The notes: generated by a model from the sequence alone, not told the origin. Numbered from the stretch's first letter, positions 41,733-52,113 are shown. The stretch is 64,000 bases of DNA from Bacteroidia bacterium (GCA_030432655.1 JAUILA010000002.1:225953-289952), one strand, 5' to 3'. Translations and numbers: made by a program.

Positions 41733-43505
41733 ATGAAACTAAACCGAGGAATAATCCTGTCTGTATTCAGCCAGATTAATGAGTCTGTGCCATCCTATGT
41801 AAAAAAAGAGTTAATCAGGTTATTGCCGGCAGGATTCGCCCTTTCAATTCTTGATATTTTTGGTTTACTGGCTCTGCTTCCGATCATTAAGATTCTTGTA
41901 GACCCAGGCTTAATTGAAAATAATTCCATTCTTAACAGGCTGTACCTCTGGACAGAAGCTTCAAACGCTACTCATTTTGTGTTGTTCCTTGTTGCAGCGG
42001 TATTAGTCTTATTTCTCATTAAAATTTTATTGACCTACTTCATTTCAAAATTTTTTGCGAAAGTAAGCTTTGGGGTAGCTTCCAAACTTGTCGTTGATCA
42101 GTATGCCAAGTATGTAAATGCCCCGTTATCTTATCGTTCTAAAATTGCCTCGGGAGATCTTTTGCGTAGTATAATTGAGATTCCTTACAATTTTGTGGTG
42201 GGCATTTTCATTCCTTATTCAATTTTATTGAACGAGGTGCTGTTAGCTGCCCTTCTTGGTGCGGCGATCTTTGTTTACAGTCCGCCGTTATTTTTGTCTA
42301 TTGTGGTCTTGCTTGCACCTGTGTTGTTTCTTTATATAAGAAGTCAGAGAAAGCGATTGGCCCGTGTTTCCATTGAAAGAGAGAAATATCATTCTGAAAT
42401 GTTCAATAAAGGGAAAAAGGGGCTCGACGGATTTATTGAAATTCTTCTCTTAAATAAAGTGGAACACTATAAATCGGATTTTCGTGAATCCGTCATGAAG
42501 TTCAGTGGATCTATGGCCCGGCTAAATCTCTATAATGCTATTTCTCCTAAAATTATTGAGGGATTTGCTGTTGCAGCTATCACCGCTGTTTTAGTGGGTG
42601 CATATTTCTGGAATTTTGACTTGAGTGAGGTGGCTGCTTTTCTGGTAACTTTTGCAATTGCCGCCTATCGTTTAATTCCCTCTATGAACCGAATAATATT
42701 ATCGGTAAATAATATCAAAACGGCTGAGTTTGTATTTAAACATTTGAAAGAGAACGCTGATATTCCCTCTGTGGATCTGTCAGGCAAGGAGTCAATTGCT
42801 CAATTTTCGACTCAAATAGTATTTGACAAGGTCAATTTTTCCTATGATTCTGGCGGATCAAAAATCCTTTCTGATCTGACATTCACCATTAAAAAAGGAG
42901 AATATGTAGGATTAATGGGTGCATCAGGAAGTGGTAAAACCACTATTACCAAATTGCTGCTTAAATTAATTTTGCAACAGAGCGGTTCCATTACGATAGA
43001 TGGACTGGACTTACGGGATCTGAAGAGAACGGAATGGTATAACATAATCAGCTACGTCCCGCAGCAGGTAACAATATTCCCAGGTACAATCAAGGAGAAT
43101 ATTACAATGTCCTCCGAAAAGGAGATTGGCCGATCACAACTTGATCAGGCGGTGGAGATGGCTGAACTTAAAGAGTTTATTGAAGGTCTTGATAAGGGCC
43201 TGAACACTTATCTGGGTGATCAGGGATTAAATATTTCCGGCGGACAACGTCAGCGCATCGGAATAGCACGGGCATTGTATAAAAAAAGTTCGGTGCTGGT
43301 ACTTGATGAGATTACCAGTTCACTGGATATTAATACAGAGAAATCAATCCTTGAGTGTATCAGGCATTTATATGAATCTGGGTACACTATTATTATGATT
43401 GCACACCAGCGGAGAATTTTACGTAATTGCTCGGTCATTTATCGACTTGATAATGGTAAGTTTTTACCCGAACATCCTTCAGAATATGAGTTCAATGAGC
43501 GATAA
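41733..43505 (+). CDS. ABC transporter, fused permease/ATPase (PglK/MsbA-like flippase)
   Basis: ABC exporter half-transporter of 590 residues from the ATG at 41733 (a TTG at 41688 is possible but weaker). Six membrane helices fill residues 20-320. The ATPase domain has Walker A GASGSGKTT, signature ISGGQRQRIGIARAL, Walker B VLVLDEITSSLD and the switch histidine in IMIAHQRR. In this setting it most likely flips lipid-linked oligosaccharide across the inner membrane, like PglK, instead of lipid A. Its end overlaps the following methyltransferase gene. Confidence 0.88.
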   Translation: MKLNRGIILSVFSQINESVPSYVKKELIRLLPAGFALSILDIFGLLALLPIIKILVDPGLIENNSILNRLYLWTEASNATHFVLFLVAAVLVLFLIKILLTYFISKFFAKVSFGVASKLVVDQYAKYVNAPLSYRSKIASGDLLRSIIEIPYNFVVGIFIPYSILLNEVLLAALLGAAIFVYSPPLFLSIVVLLAPVLFLYIRSQRKRLARVSIEREKYHSEMFNKGKKGLDGFIEILLLNKVEHYKSDFRESVMKFSGSMARLNLYNAISPKIIEGFAVAAITAVLVGAYFWNFDLSEVAAFLVTFAIAAYRLIPSMNRIILSVNNIKTAEFVFKHLKENADIPSVDLSGKESIAQFSTQIVFDKVNFSYDSGGSKILSDLTFTIKKGEYVGLMGASGSGKTTITKLLLKLILQQSGSITIDGLDLRDLKRTEWYNIISYVPQQVTIFPGTIKENITMSSEKEIGRSQLDQAVEMAELKEFIEGLDKGLNTYLGDQGLNISGGQRQRIGIARALYKKSSVLVLDEITSSLDINTEKSILECIRHLYESGYTIIMIAHQRRILRNCSVIYRLDNGKFLPEHPSEYEFNER

Positions 43506-44415
43506 GGCACTGAAATGTCCTTTATGTGGTTCACGGGCATTATCAGTTAACGGAAAGATATCCACCAAAGAGATTATTCTGGATTATAATAACCGACTGG
43601 GTATTGACGTATCCTCAGTTTTTAAAAACCTGGAAGAAGTTACCACTTATCATTGTCGTGAATGTGACTATAAATTCTACTATCCGTTTGACCTTATGGG
43701 GTCGGATCAGTTTTATGCAGAATTGTCTCGGAAGGAATGGTATTACCTGCCCTGGAAATGGGAACATCTCAATAGCCTTAATTATATTGAAGATGGATTT
43801 AAACTACTGGAAGTAGGATGTGGCCGTGGAGATTATTTGAGGGAGCTCAAAAAGCATCGGAAAGTTGAGGTCACCGGGTTAGAACTCAATCATTTAGCTC
43901 TTGAAGGGAACGAAGATCTGGATATTCGGCTGGAATCTATTCAGGAACATGCCAGTTTATTTCCGGATTCCTACGACTTTGTGTGCAGCTATCAGGTGCT
44001 CGAGCATCTGTCATTTGTTGAGGAGATCATTTCAGCAATGACCACTTGCCTTAAACCAGGAGGTCAATTGCTTATTAGTGTTCCGAATAATGATGGATTT
44101 ATCGGCAAAAATGCTCACCCAGGATCTTTTTTAAATATGCCGCCACATCATATGGGTTTGTGGGGGGAAAATTCACTAAAAAGTCTGGAAAGGTATTTCC
44201 CGTTAAAATTGAAATCTTTAGTGAAAGAGCCTTTGCAGAAAATTCATTATGGACCTTATCATCATACTTACCTGAAAAGCCTCTTTAACGGGTTTTCGTT
44301 ACCCAAGTCAATATATTTCAGACTTCGCTTGCACAAATTAGCTGAATTTGTGATGTCCCGAAGAGCATCAAAGATAATCGGACATTCGATTATAGCTGTA
44401 TATACAAAAGCCTGA
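43486..44415 (+). CDS. Zinc-ribbon SAM-dependent methyltransferase
   Basis: Protein of about 309 residues; the start is ATG 43486 or 43495, inside the end of the ABC gene. An N-terminal zinc ribbon is formed by CPLCG and CRECD, followed by a class I methyltransferase core with motif I LLEVGCGRGDYL, YDFVCSYQVLEHL and LKPGGQLLISVPN. This layout is common for sugar C- or O-methyltransferases of polysaccharide clusters. It overlaps the next glycosyltransferase start by one base (TGATG). Confidence 0.85.
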   Translation: MSSMSDKALKCPLCGSRALSVNGKISTKEIILDYNNRLGIDVSSVFKNLEEVTTYHCRECDYKFYYPFDLMGSDQFYAELSRKEWYYLPWKWEHLNSLNYIEDGFKLLEVGCGRGDYLRELKKHRKVEVTGLELNHLALEGNEDLDIRLESIQEHASLFPDSYDFVCSYQVLEHLSFVEEIISAMTTCLKPGGQLLISVPNNDGFIGKNAHPGSFLNMPPHHMGLWGENSLKSLERYFPLKLKSLVKEPLQKIHYGPYHHTYLKSLFNGFSLPKSIYFRLRLHKLAEFVMSRRASKIIGHSIIAVYTKA

Positions 44416-45548
44416 TGGAACAGTTAAAAGTGATGCATATCGCCGAAACCCTTCAAAGGGATGGAACGGGAATTGTTCTCAAGCAACTATGCAAACTTAC
44501 AGATACCATGGAAATTGCTATTGTTGTGCTAACAGGTCAGGTAGATCAAGAATTTATAAGCGAATTTCCGGAGGAAATTCAAATAAGGTCTTTTGATCTG
44601 GTGCTTGAAAGGGACTACTCCTTCAGAAAATACCTTCAGCTCTGGTGGAACAGAAATAAGCAGCAAGAGAAATATTCAGAGATTATTCAATATATTGATG
44701 AAGCGCAACCAGATCTTGTTCATTTTCATACACATCCCCGGGAGTTGCATTTGGGATACCTGCTTTCCCAACACAAGTTGCTCTATACAGATCATAGCCT
44801 TCGATTGTTTAAGAAGCAATACCCTATATTGAATATGACCGGTATTGTTTGGGTTTTCAGACAATTGTATAAACCATTTCATATTGTAGCAGTTTCTCCT
44901 GCCGTATTTGCGTACCACTTGGAATTTCATTTGGCGAATGTGGAAAGAGAGCACAGGCTTATACAAAACGGGATTGACTGTGATACCTTTCGGCCAAATT
45001 TCACTCCCCACGAATTTCTTTCTTTTGTCTATGTTGGAAGAATGGTTCAGACTAAGAATCATGCCCTCTTGTTACGCGCGTGGTCAATGCTTACTAATGT
45101 TTCTCAAGCCAGATTAATCCTGTACGGTGACGGACCTGAAGAGGACCATTTAAAAAAAATTGTTTCTGAAAATCAATTGAAGAATGTGGAGTTCCGGGGC
45201 GTAACCAATATGTTAAACGAAAGGCTTAGGGAATGTCAGGTCGGAGTGTTTCCTTCTTCTGTCGAGGGCTTGCCGTTGGCAATTCTTGAAATGATGGCTT
45301 CAGGCCTGCCCGTGATTAGTTCAGATATACCCGCTTTGCGCGCCATTATCAAGGATGGGGAAACAGGCCTTTTGTTCGAAAATAATAACGAAGAGGAGTT
45401 AGCATCTAAAATACAATTTATCATAGATAATCCGGCTGAAGTCATTCCTATGGGTAAAAATGCCAGGCAGTTTGTCTTGAAGAATCATTCTCTTAAAGAT
45501 GTCCTTTCAGGATACCGGAAGGCATATAATCAGTTAGCCGGCTTATGA
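44415..45548 (+). CDS. Glycosyltransferase, GT4 type
   Basis: Protein of 377 residues. N-terminal KVMHIAETLQRDGTGIVLKQL, acceptor domain with VHFHTHPREL, donor domain with FVYVGRMVQTKNHALLLRA and the retaining-enzyme motif EGLPLAILEMMASGLPVI, containing the Glu-x7-Glu pair. It overlaps the genes on either side by one and four bases, as part of a coupled run of biosynthetic genes. Confidence 0.9.
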   Translation: MEQLKVMHIAETLQRDGTGIVLKQLCKLTDTMEIAIVVLTGQVDQEFISEFPEEIQIRSFDLVLERDYSFRKYLQLWWNRNKQQEKYSEIIQYIDEAQPDLVHFHTHPRELHLGYLLSQHKLLYTDHSLRLFKKQYPILNMTGIVWVFRQLYKPFHIVAVSPAVFAYHLEFHLANVEREHRLIQNGIDCDTFRPNFTPHEFLSFVYVGRMVQTKNHALLLRAWSMLTNVSQARLILYGDGPEEDHLKKIVSENQLKNVEFRGVTNMLNERLRECQVGVFPSSVEGLPLAILEMMASGLPVISSDIPALRAIIKDGETGLLFENNNEEELASKIQFIIDNPAEVIPMGKNARQFVLKNHSLKDVLSGYRKAYNQLAGL

Positions 45549-46621
45549 CGAGAGCAATATACCTTGAAGGCAGACCACAGGCTCATCCTTTGCACAGGCG
45601 TTTTGCTATGACCGTTTGTGATAAGGTTGAGTATATTGATCCGGTTATACGATGGCAGGACAGGAAGCTTAATCCTGTAGCGTTGCTGAGAGCCTGGATA
45701 ATCAATGCAAGACATTTGAAAAATGTATGCAAAGACTATGATGTCGTTCTGGTCGATAATTTGCATTTTACTCCTGTCCTCATGAATTTGATGCTGGCAG
45801 GAAGGCACAAGAAAAAGCTAATAGTTCACCTCGGAAGTCATACTCTCTATTTCATGCTAAATAAAAAGTTTGGCCCGCTGAATAACTGGCTACACAAAAA
45901 GGCACTGGCTTCTTATGATGCTTTGTTTTGCGAGGGTAAAATGTCTGCGGAATTTGTCAGAAAATTAAATTTACGACCTCAGCCTAAAACATACACCACA
46001 TTTCTTGGTCCGCCTGCTTCCAGACAGGAGGCATTATCATCAGCCAAACCTGATCTGACCTCTGATAACATATTATTAATTGCCAATGGGCCAACCGAAT
46101 TCCGAAAATTCTATAAGGGCATGGATGTAATGTTTGCCTCTTTTAACAGAATCTTCGAGAAATTTCCAGGCAAACATATTATTATTGCCGGAGAATGGGA
46201 GGAAGCAATTATACAGGAATTGATGTCTCAGGTTTCTGATGAGCATAGAAAGAAAATTGAATTTCTTGGGAAAGTAAATGACATACCGGAATTAGTGCTG
46301 AATGCGTGCCTTTGTATTCACTGCACCCGGGGGGATGCATTTCCAACTTCCACAATTGAATGTATGATGGCCGGGCTGCCTGTCATCGTAAGTAATGAGA
46401 CAGGAACTAAAGAGATTGTTGAGAAGGTGAATTCCTGGATGGTCGTACCACAGAATCCACAGGATATTGCCGGATCAGTAATTCGGTACCTGAACCTTTA
46501 TCCAGCAGAAAAGAATAGGATTTCTGCCAGTTTTAGGCAGGCAAGCCAAATTTATACTGAGGAGACAGCAGCGGATCATTATGCAGCAATATTTAAACAG
46601 GCAATAAAGGATTGGGCATGA
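45545..46621 (+). CDS. Glycosyltransferase, GT4 type
   Basis: Protein of 358 residues with a GT4-like C-terminal domain: ILLIANGPTEFRKFYKGMDV, IEFLGKVNDIPELV and DAFPTSTIECMMAGLPVIVSN, in which Asp takes the place of the first Glu of the Glu-x7-Glu motif. The N-terminal half is more divergent. Four-base overlaps link it to both neighbours. Confidence 0.87.
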   Translation: MTRAIYLEGRPQAHPLHRRFAMTVCDKVEYIDPVIRWQDRKLNPVALLRAWIINARHLKNVCKDYDVVLVDNLHFTPVLMNLMLAGRHKKKLIVHLGSHTLYFMLNKKFGPLNNWLHKKALASYDALFCEGKMSAEFVRKLNLRPQPKTYTTFLGPPASRQEALSSAKPDLTSDNILLIANGPTEFRKFYKGMDVMFASFNRIFEKFPGKHIIIAGEWEEAIIQELMSQVSDEHRKKIEFLGKVNDIPELVLNACLCIHCTRGDAFPTSTIECMMAGLPVIVSNETGTKEIVEKVNSWMVVPQNPQDIAGSVIRYLNLYPAEKNRISASFRQASQIYTEETAADHYAAIFKQAIKDWA

Positions 46622-47724
46622 GAATACTTTTTTATACTCCTTACGATGAACCCGTCAACTACATAATTTCACTAGCTGTTCAATTTGTCAAAGATGGCCA
46701 TGATGTAAGCTTGCTCACACAATGCACTCCCGGCAGACTTCACCATGTACTAGCTGAAGGTCACTGTAAAATTATTGACCGTCCTCATGTCGAAAATGCG
46801 ATTCCACAAAAAATTGCGGTATTTACTTCCGTTTGCCGTAAATATAACTTTGACATCATATATTCTCATTACCAGGAAGCAAACATAGTGGCAGTACTTT
46901 CTCAGGTTTTTATCAAAACCCCCATTGTAATCACACGTCATCATTCGGATTGCGGATTCATTGATCCGAACTGGAAGGAAAGAATGGCCGACAGAATTAT
47001 CAATCGGCTGGCAAATTATTATATTTCGCCCTCTGTATTTGTTACAAAGCAAATCAGAGAAATAGAGAAAGCCACCAGACCTGAGGTTCTTCAGATAAAT
47101 TATGCCTATGATTTCGGATTGATTCCAGATCCAGATATGAAAAAAGTCGCGGAAATCAGGAATAAATTTCCAGCACGTATTCTCCTTATCGCCGCCGCCC
47201 GACTCATACCTGAAAAACGCCACCTGGAATTACTAAATTATTTTCAAAAATTGCCTGAATCCGGAATCATACTTCTGATTCTCGGGAAAGGACCATGTGA
47301 AAAAGAAATCCGCGATTATATTGAAAAGAACGGGCTGACATCAAGTGTAAAAATGCTTGGATTTAAAAATGATATTCAGAATTATTATAAGGCTGCAGAT
47401 CTTATGGTTCATTTCTCCCATTCGGAGGCGAGTAATAGCGCTGTAAAAGAGGCAGCTATAGTTAATACACCAGCGGTTGTTTGTGAAAATGTGGGTGATT
47501 TCAGTGATTACATCATGACAGGTAAAACAGGGTTCCTGCTTGACAGAGAAAATCCCGGTCCGGGATTTCTCAAAATAATGTCAGACGTTCTGGATAATAA
47601 ATATTCGCTAATTGAAATAGGAGAAAATGTGAGAAAAACAGTGATTAGTAAATTCTCCATAAATAAGGTGATAGATAATTATTATAAGCTTCATGACCGG
47701 CTACTGGAACCAACTCAAAAATAA
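46618..47724 (+). CDS. Glycosyltransferase, GT4 type
   Basis: Protein of 368 residues from the ATG at 46618 (the ATGA overlap with the previous stop favours it over a TTG at 46612). Features: IYSHYQEANIVAVLSQ and TRHHSDCGF in the N-domain, AAARLIPEKRHLELL and SEASNSAVKEAAIVNTPAVV with Glu-x7-Glu in the donor domain. It overlaps the next methyltransferase by 32 bases. Confidence 0.88.
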   Translation: MRILFYTPYDEPVNYIISLAVQFVKDGHDVSLLTQCTPGRLHHVLAEGHCKIIDRPHVENAIPQKIAVFTSVCRKYNFDIIYSHYQEANIVAVLSQVFIKTPIVITRHHSDCGFIDPNWKERMADRIINRLANYYISPSVFVTKQIREIEKATRPEVLQINYAYDFGLIPDPDMKKVAEIRNKFPARILLIAAARLIPEKRHLELLNYFQKLPESGIILLILGKGPCEKEIRDYIEKNGLTSSVKMLGFKNDIQNYYKAADLMVHFSHSEASNSAVKEAAIVNTPAVVCENVGDFSDYIMTGKTGFLLDRENPGPGFLKIMSDVLDNKYSLIEIGENVRKTVISKFSINKVIDNYYKLHDRLLEPTQK

Positions 47725-48487
47725 ATTTGAAACCATTTTTTGGTTTATCAAGCATCCGCAGCACGCGTCTTTTTTTGCATCTTTAGTAGTAAGGAGACTA
47801 TTTGTACACCCAAAAGAAGGGACATCTGAGCAAGCTATAAAATGGTGTAATGAAAAAGCCCAGAATACAGAAAACTACTTAAGAAGTCAGGGAATTTCAT
47901 CGGTAGAGCCTATCAATACATTATACCCTGATGAATTTGAGTATGCAACTGAAAAGCAGAGTACCAGCCCGCATCAGATGGGCGGCATGGCAAATCTTGA
48001 ATTAATCTATTATCTCAGTAGAAAAATTGATGCTGCTAAAATTATTGAAACGGGAGTGGCCTACGGATGGTCATCGCTCGCTCTTCTGTTGGCGGCAAAA
48101 CAGTCTGAAAAGGAAGCCGGTCTATACAGCTCGGATATGCCTTATCCAAAAATGAACAATGAAGATTTTGTCGGATGTGTTGTTCCGGAGAATCTGCGAA
48201 AGAACTGGAATTTAATAAGACTTCCTGATGCCAGCGCTCTTAAAAAAATATTCGGGTTGCAAAAAACTTTTGATTTATGTCATTACGACAGTGATAAATC
48301 ATACGCCGGGAGAATGAAAACTTATCCGCTTCTCTGGAATCATCTGCGTCCCGGCGGATATTTTATCTCGGATGATATAGGGGACAATGTTGCGTTCAAA
48401 GAATTTGTTGAAAGTATTAATGAGTCATGCGATGTTGTTTTTTATCCGGAAGAAGATAAATATGTCGGGATTATTAAGAAAAAATGA
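47693..48487 (+). CDS. Class I methyltransferase (Methyltransf_24-like)
   Basis: Protein of 264 residues. The SAM-binding region IIETGVAYGWSSLALLLA is near 115, and DLCHYDSDKSYAGRM plus LRPGGYFISDDI follow, typical of the Methyltransf_24/CmcI-like group. It is the last enzyme gene of the glycan island and overlaps the preceding transferase by 32 bases. A sugar O-methylation role is likely by context. Confidence 0.82.
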   Translation: MTGYWNQLKNKFETIFWFIKHPQHASFFASLVVRRLFVHPKEGTSEQAIKWCNEKAQNTENYLRSQGISSVEPINTLYPDEFEYATEKQSTSPHQMGGMANLELIYYLSRKIDAAKIIETGVAYGWSSLALLLAAKQSEKEAGLYSSDMPYPKMNNEDFVGCVVPENLRKNWNLIRLPDASALKKIFGLQKTFDLCHYDSDKSYAGRMKTYPLLWNHLRPGGYFISDDIGDNVAFKEFVESINESCDVVFYPEEDKYVGIIKKK

Positions 48488-48537
48488 TGTTACTTTTCAG
48501 GATTGAAAGTGATCAATCACTAAGAGATGGCAGTAAA

Positions 48538-51500
48538 ATGAGGTTCCTGTTAGTTATAATATTTCTCTTTCCAAGCATTTCTCTATATCCGCAAATGGTT
48601 AATGCAGATTTTGAGATGCCTGGTGAGGTATGCCTCAACCAAAACCTGTCTGTGCAGAATAATTCCACCAATGCGGATACCTTTGTTTGGGATTTTTGTG
48701 AAGGCGACTTAAGTCTTACTCCTGAAACGAATAACATTGCATTTGTTCCCAGCTCATTTCTACCACGGGATATTGACGTTGTTCAACAGGGAAACAATTG
48801 GTTCGGATTTATGGTAGTGAGACAATCAAACGAATTGTACAGACTTTCATTCGGAACCGACCTCTCCAATCCAGCGCCGAGTGTTGATAATCTTGGGAAT
48901 ATTAACAATGCGCTTTCAGGGCCTGAGCAGATCGAGATCGGATCAGATGATTCTGGTTATTATGCCTATATCCTGAATGGAACCAGCAACAATCTTTTGC
49001 GACTTGATTTTGGTAATGATTTGTTCTCTTCGCCAGATACGGAAGTAATATTCAATAATGTTGGATCTGTAAATGGAGGTATGAAAATCGTAGAGGATCA
49101 GTCTAATTACTTAATTTTTACTGTATATAATGAAAACAAACTACAGATCCTGGATTTAGGAAATGATCATTTAAACATTCCTGAAGTGGCGGATTTACAG
49201 ACAAGTGAAGTGATTCCCGGACTATCTGGAGCCGGTTCAATAGATGTATTGAAGAATAATGGGAATTGGTTCGGGTTTATAACAGGGCTAAGTTCCAGAT
49301 CAATTCACAGGGTTAGCTTTGGTTCAGACCTTTCAAACGCAGCTTTTGATTCACAAGTACTGACTGGGGGATCTTTTGGAACTGATAGACCATCTGGCAT
49401 TCAAGTCCTTCGGGATCAGGGAGAATTTGTGCTTTCGACTCAGTTATTATCCGGTGATCAGCAACAGAATTATCTCGGTCCTTCGATATTGAACGAGATT
49501 CAAAATACAATTACCCATACAAATTCGACACCTTTTACAGGGGCATTTGGATTGGAGGTTCACAAATTCGAATCAAAATTCGTTGCTATAAGCATATTTT
49601 CAAATAACCGGGTGGTGGAATCTTTTGTCTATGAAAGTATTTGTGGTGCTAATCAGGCTATCTCAACGGAAACAAATCCGCAGGATGTCAGATATCAATT
49701 ATCAGGCACATATTTTGTTTCTCTTACGGCTAAGGGATCGTCAAATCAATCCGATTATATTGTAAAACAGGTCATAGCCGGACCGGAATCCGCACCTGAT
49801 GTGGCGTTTACTTTTACAGGCAACTGCGTTTCGAATGCTGTGAATTTTACAAATACCCTATTCGACGAAGACTTCTCTTACACCTGGCAATTTGGAGACG
49901 GAAATTCTTCATCAGACCCGGAACCAGAACATATGTATTCTTCCCCTGGTTCTTATCAGGTTACCTTAACGGCTGATGACGGATCGGGATGCGCAAATTC
50001 TGTCAGCAAGGTGATTGGAATTTATGAGAGCCCGAATCCCGATTTTTCTCTTCCGGAATCTATTTGTTCCAATCAACCTATTGAAATAATGGGAACCGTG
50101 CAGGAAGGGTACGCCGGAGATGTTGATTATACCTGGACACTTGATGGTGAAATGATAGGTTCCGGTATGATCCTATCGTATGAATTTACAATGCCTGGCA
50201 CGTACGATCTTGTCTTGACGACTTCAATACCAGGGTGTAGTAGTTCAGTTTCTAAATCAGCCAGTGTCATTGAAGGTCCCAATCCGTCCTTCACTGTCGA
50301 TGATTCCTGCCAGGGTTCAGCCATGCAGTTTTCGAACACATCCACAGGTCAGATAGATTCTTATTTATGGGATTTTGGCAACGGAACTACCTCATCCCTG
50401 GAGAATCCCGCGGTTACATTTGATAACGACGGTGCGTATGATGTTTCACTCACAATTACTAATTCAGCCGGCTGTGTCAGCACCTACGTTCAATCTGTCA
50501 CGGTATATTCACTTCCTGAAGTCTCTTTTACCAACGAACTTGCCTGTGAGCGAACAGCCACCTTGTTTAGGGACGAAAGCACTGCCCCGAATGCCAACAT
50601 TACTGCCTGGGAATGGGACTTTGGCGACCCGGATTCGGATAATAATATTGCTTCCACCCGTGAGGCAACCCATATATACGGTGCTGCGGGAAACTATGAA
50701 GTGACCCTCACGGTGACCACCAACTACGGGTGCAGTCTGTCCGCGACACAGCAGGTGACGGTGCTGGAGTCCCCGACAGCATCATTCTCCTATGACCAGG
50801 CATGTATAGGCGAACCCGTACGCTTTCAGGATAATTCATTTCCGCCGGACGGAGAATCCCTGACTTCCTGGGCCTGGGACCTGGGAGGCACGTTCAGCAG
50901 TCAGAGGAATCCCACCACCACCTTTGAATTCGCCCGTGATTACCAGGTGACGCTTGTCGTGACCGCTTCCAACCAGTGTATCTCCTCGGAAACCAGGGAA
51001 ATTATAATCAACGAAGAACCGGATGTCTTAATGGGAATTCAGCAACCATGTTCCGGAAGTCCGGTAACCTTTATCGATCTGACAGAGTCGCCGGAAGATC
51101 CTGTTGTTGCCAGGGAATGGGATTTTGGCGGACAAGGACTTTCAGCTGATTCTGTAGCATCCTATACGTTCGTGAATAGCGGGACCTATCAGGTCTCATT
51201 GAGTGTTTTCCTTGCCTCTGGTTGTTCGTTCACCACAACCCGGTCAGTGGCCATTGATGCAGCTCCGGAGGCATCCTTCACCCTTGACAATGCGTTTGGT
51301 CCGCCGCCGTTCAGCATCCGGGCGCAAAGTACATCGGAGAATGCACAGACGATTCAATGGCTTCTGAATGATGTGGTCATCGGGAATGCCTCATCCCTGG
51401 AATATACGCTGGATGAAATGGGTTCTTATGAACTGGCCCTGGTCGCCTCCAGCGCTGCCGGTTGCCGGGATACGGCAACGCAGATCATCCAGGTAACAAA

Positions 51501-52086
51501 TCCCGATATAGATATAGCGCTGTCAGACCTGGAAATTTCCAATATTCCCGGCAGTGAAAACCAGGTCAGGCTGACATTCACTGCCAGAAACCAGGGATCG
51601 GTTGACCTGGACAAGTTGCCGGTAACTATTATTCTCGACGCGGATTACACGATTTCACAGGAAATTGATGTGAACCTCCCGTCAGACAATTCTCCCGTTC
51701 GGATCACACTTCCGGTCTCGCTTAATGCACGGAATCCACTGAATATCTGTGTCAGGATTCCTGATGAAATTATGGGAGTTCCAGATATAAACCCGGAGAA
51801 TAATTCGGCCTGTTCTGCGGAAAAAGTGGTGATCGTCTACGCCCCGTATCCAAATCCTGCCAGCGACCTTCTGAACCTGGATATATTGGCCACGGGAGAT
51901 GAAGAGGTCCGGGTGGAAATTTATCATTCCACCGGCGTCAGGAAATTTTCAGGAACAATCAGCACCGGATCTGAAGGAATTAATACATGGGCGGTGGATA
52001 TCTCCACATGGGCGGCCGGAACCTATATTATTCAGGCAATTCAACCCGAAGGAAGGGCTTATTACCGTTTTGTTATTCAGCGGTAA
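48538..52086 (+). CDS. Large secreted PKD-repeat protein with T9SS sorting domain
   Basis: Protein of 1182 residues from the ATG at 48538, which places a signal peptide (RFLLVIIFLFPSISLYPQ) at the N-terminus. Residues about 35-390 are beta-propeller-like repeats with recurring NWFGF and SFGTDLSN units. Six or more PKD domains follow (WQFGDGNSSS, YLWDFGNGTTSS, WEWDFGDPDSD, WAWDLGGTF, REWDFGGQG). A CARDB-like domain lies near 1000-1090 and a type A T9SS sorting domain at the end (YPNPASDLLNL, ISTWAAGTYIIQ). Predicted to be exported by T9SS and attached to the cell surface. Base composition is AT-rich up to about 50.65 kb and clearly GC-rich after that, suggesting a mosaic gene. Confidence 0.88.
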   Translation: MRFLLVIIFLFPSISLYPQMVNADFEMPGEVCLNQNLSVQNNSTNADTFVWDFCEGDLSLTPETNNIAFVPSSFLPRDIDVVQQGNNWFGFMVVRQSNELYRLSFGTDLSNPAPSVDNLGNINNALSGPEQIEIGSDDSGYYAYILNGTSNNLLRLDFGNDLFSSPDTEVIFNNVGSVNGGMKIVEDQSNYLIFTVYNENKLQILDLGNDHLNIPEVADLQTSEVIPGLSGAGSIDVLKNNGNWFGFITGLSSRSIHRVSFGSDLSNAAFDSQVLTGGSFGTDRPSGIQVLRDQGEFVLSTQLLSGDQQQNYLGPSILNEIQNTITHTNSTPFTGAFGLEVHKFESKFVAISIFSNNRVVESFVYESICGANQAISTETNPQDVRYQLSGTYFVSLTAKGSSNQSDYIVKQVIAGPESAPDVAFTFTGNCVSNAVNFTNTLFDEDFSYTWQFGDGNSSSDPEPEHMYSSPGSYQVTLTADDGSGCANSVSKVIGIYESPNPDFSLPESICSNQPIEIMGTVQEGYAGDVDYTWTLDGEMIGSGMILSYEFTMPGTYDLVLTTSIPGCSSSVSKSASVIEGPNPSFTVDDSCQGSAMQFSNTSTGQIDSYLWDFGNGTTSSLENPAVTFDNDGAYDVSLTITNSAGCVSTYVQSVTVYSLPEVSFTNELACERTATLFRDESTAPNANITAWEWDFGDPDSDNNIASTREATHIYGAAGNYEVTLTVTTNYGCSLSATQQVTVLESPTASFSYDQACIGEPVRFQDNSFPPDGESLTSWAWDLGGTFSSQRNPTTTFEFARDYQVTLVVTASNQCISSETREIIINEEPDVLMGIQQPCSGSPVTFIDLTESPEDPVVAREWDFGGQGLSADSVASYTFVNSGTYQVSLSVFLASGCSFTTTRSVAIDAAPEASFTLDNAFGPPPFSIRAQSTSENAQTIQWLLNDVVIGNASSLEYTLDEMGSYELALVASSAAGCRDTATQIIQVTNPDIDIALSDLEISNIPGSENQVRLTFTARNQGSVDLDKLPVTIILDADYTISQEIDVNLPSDNSPVRITLPVSLNARNPLNICVRIPDEIMGVPDINPENNSACSAEKVVIVYAPYPNPASDLLNLDILATGDEEVRVEIYHSTGVRKFSGTISTGSEGINTWAVDISTWAAGTYIIQAIQPEGRAYYRFVIQR

Positions 52087-52113
52087 TACATTAATTTCAG
52101 ATCAATCATTCCC

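Noticed and set aside
48484..48537. Upstream start of the PKD protein
   Set aside because: It would put 18 polar residues before the signal peptide; the ATG at 48538 is better.
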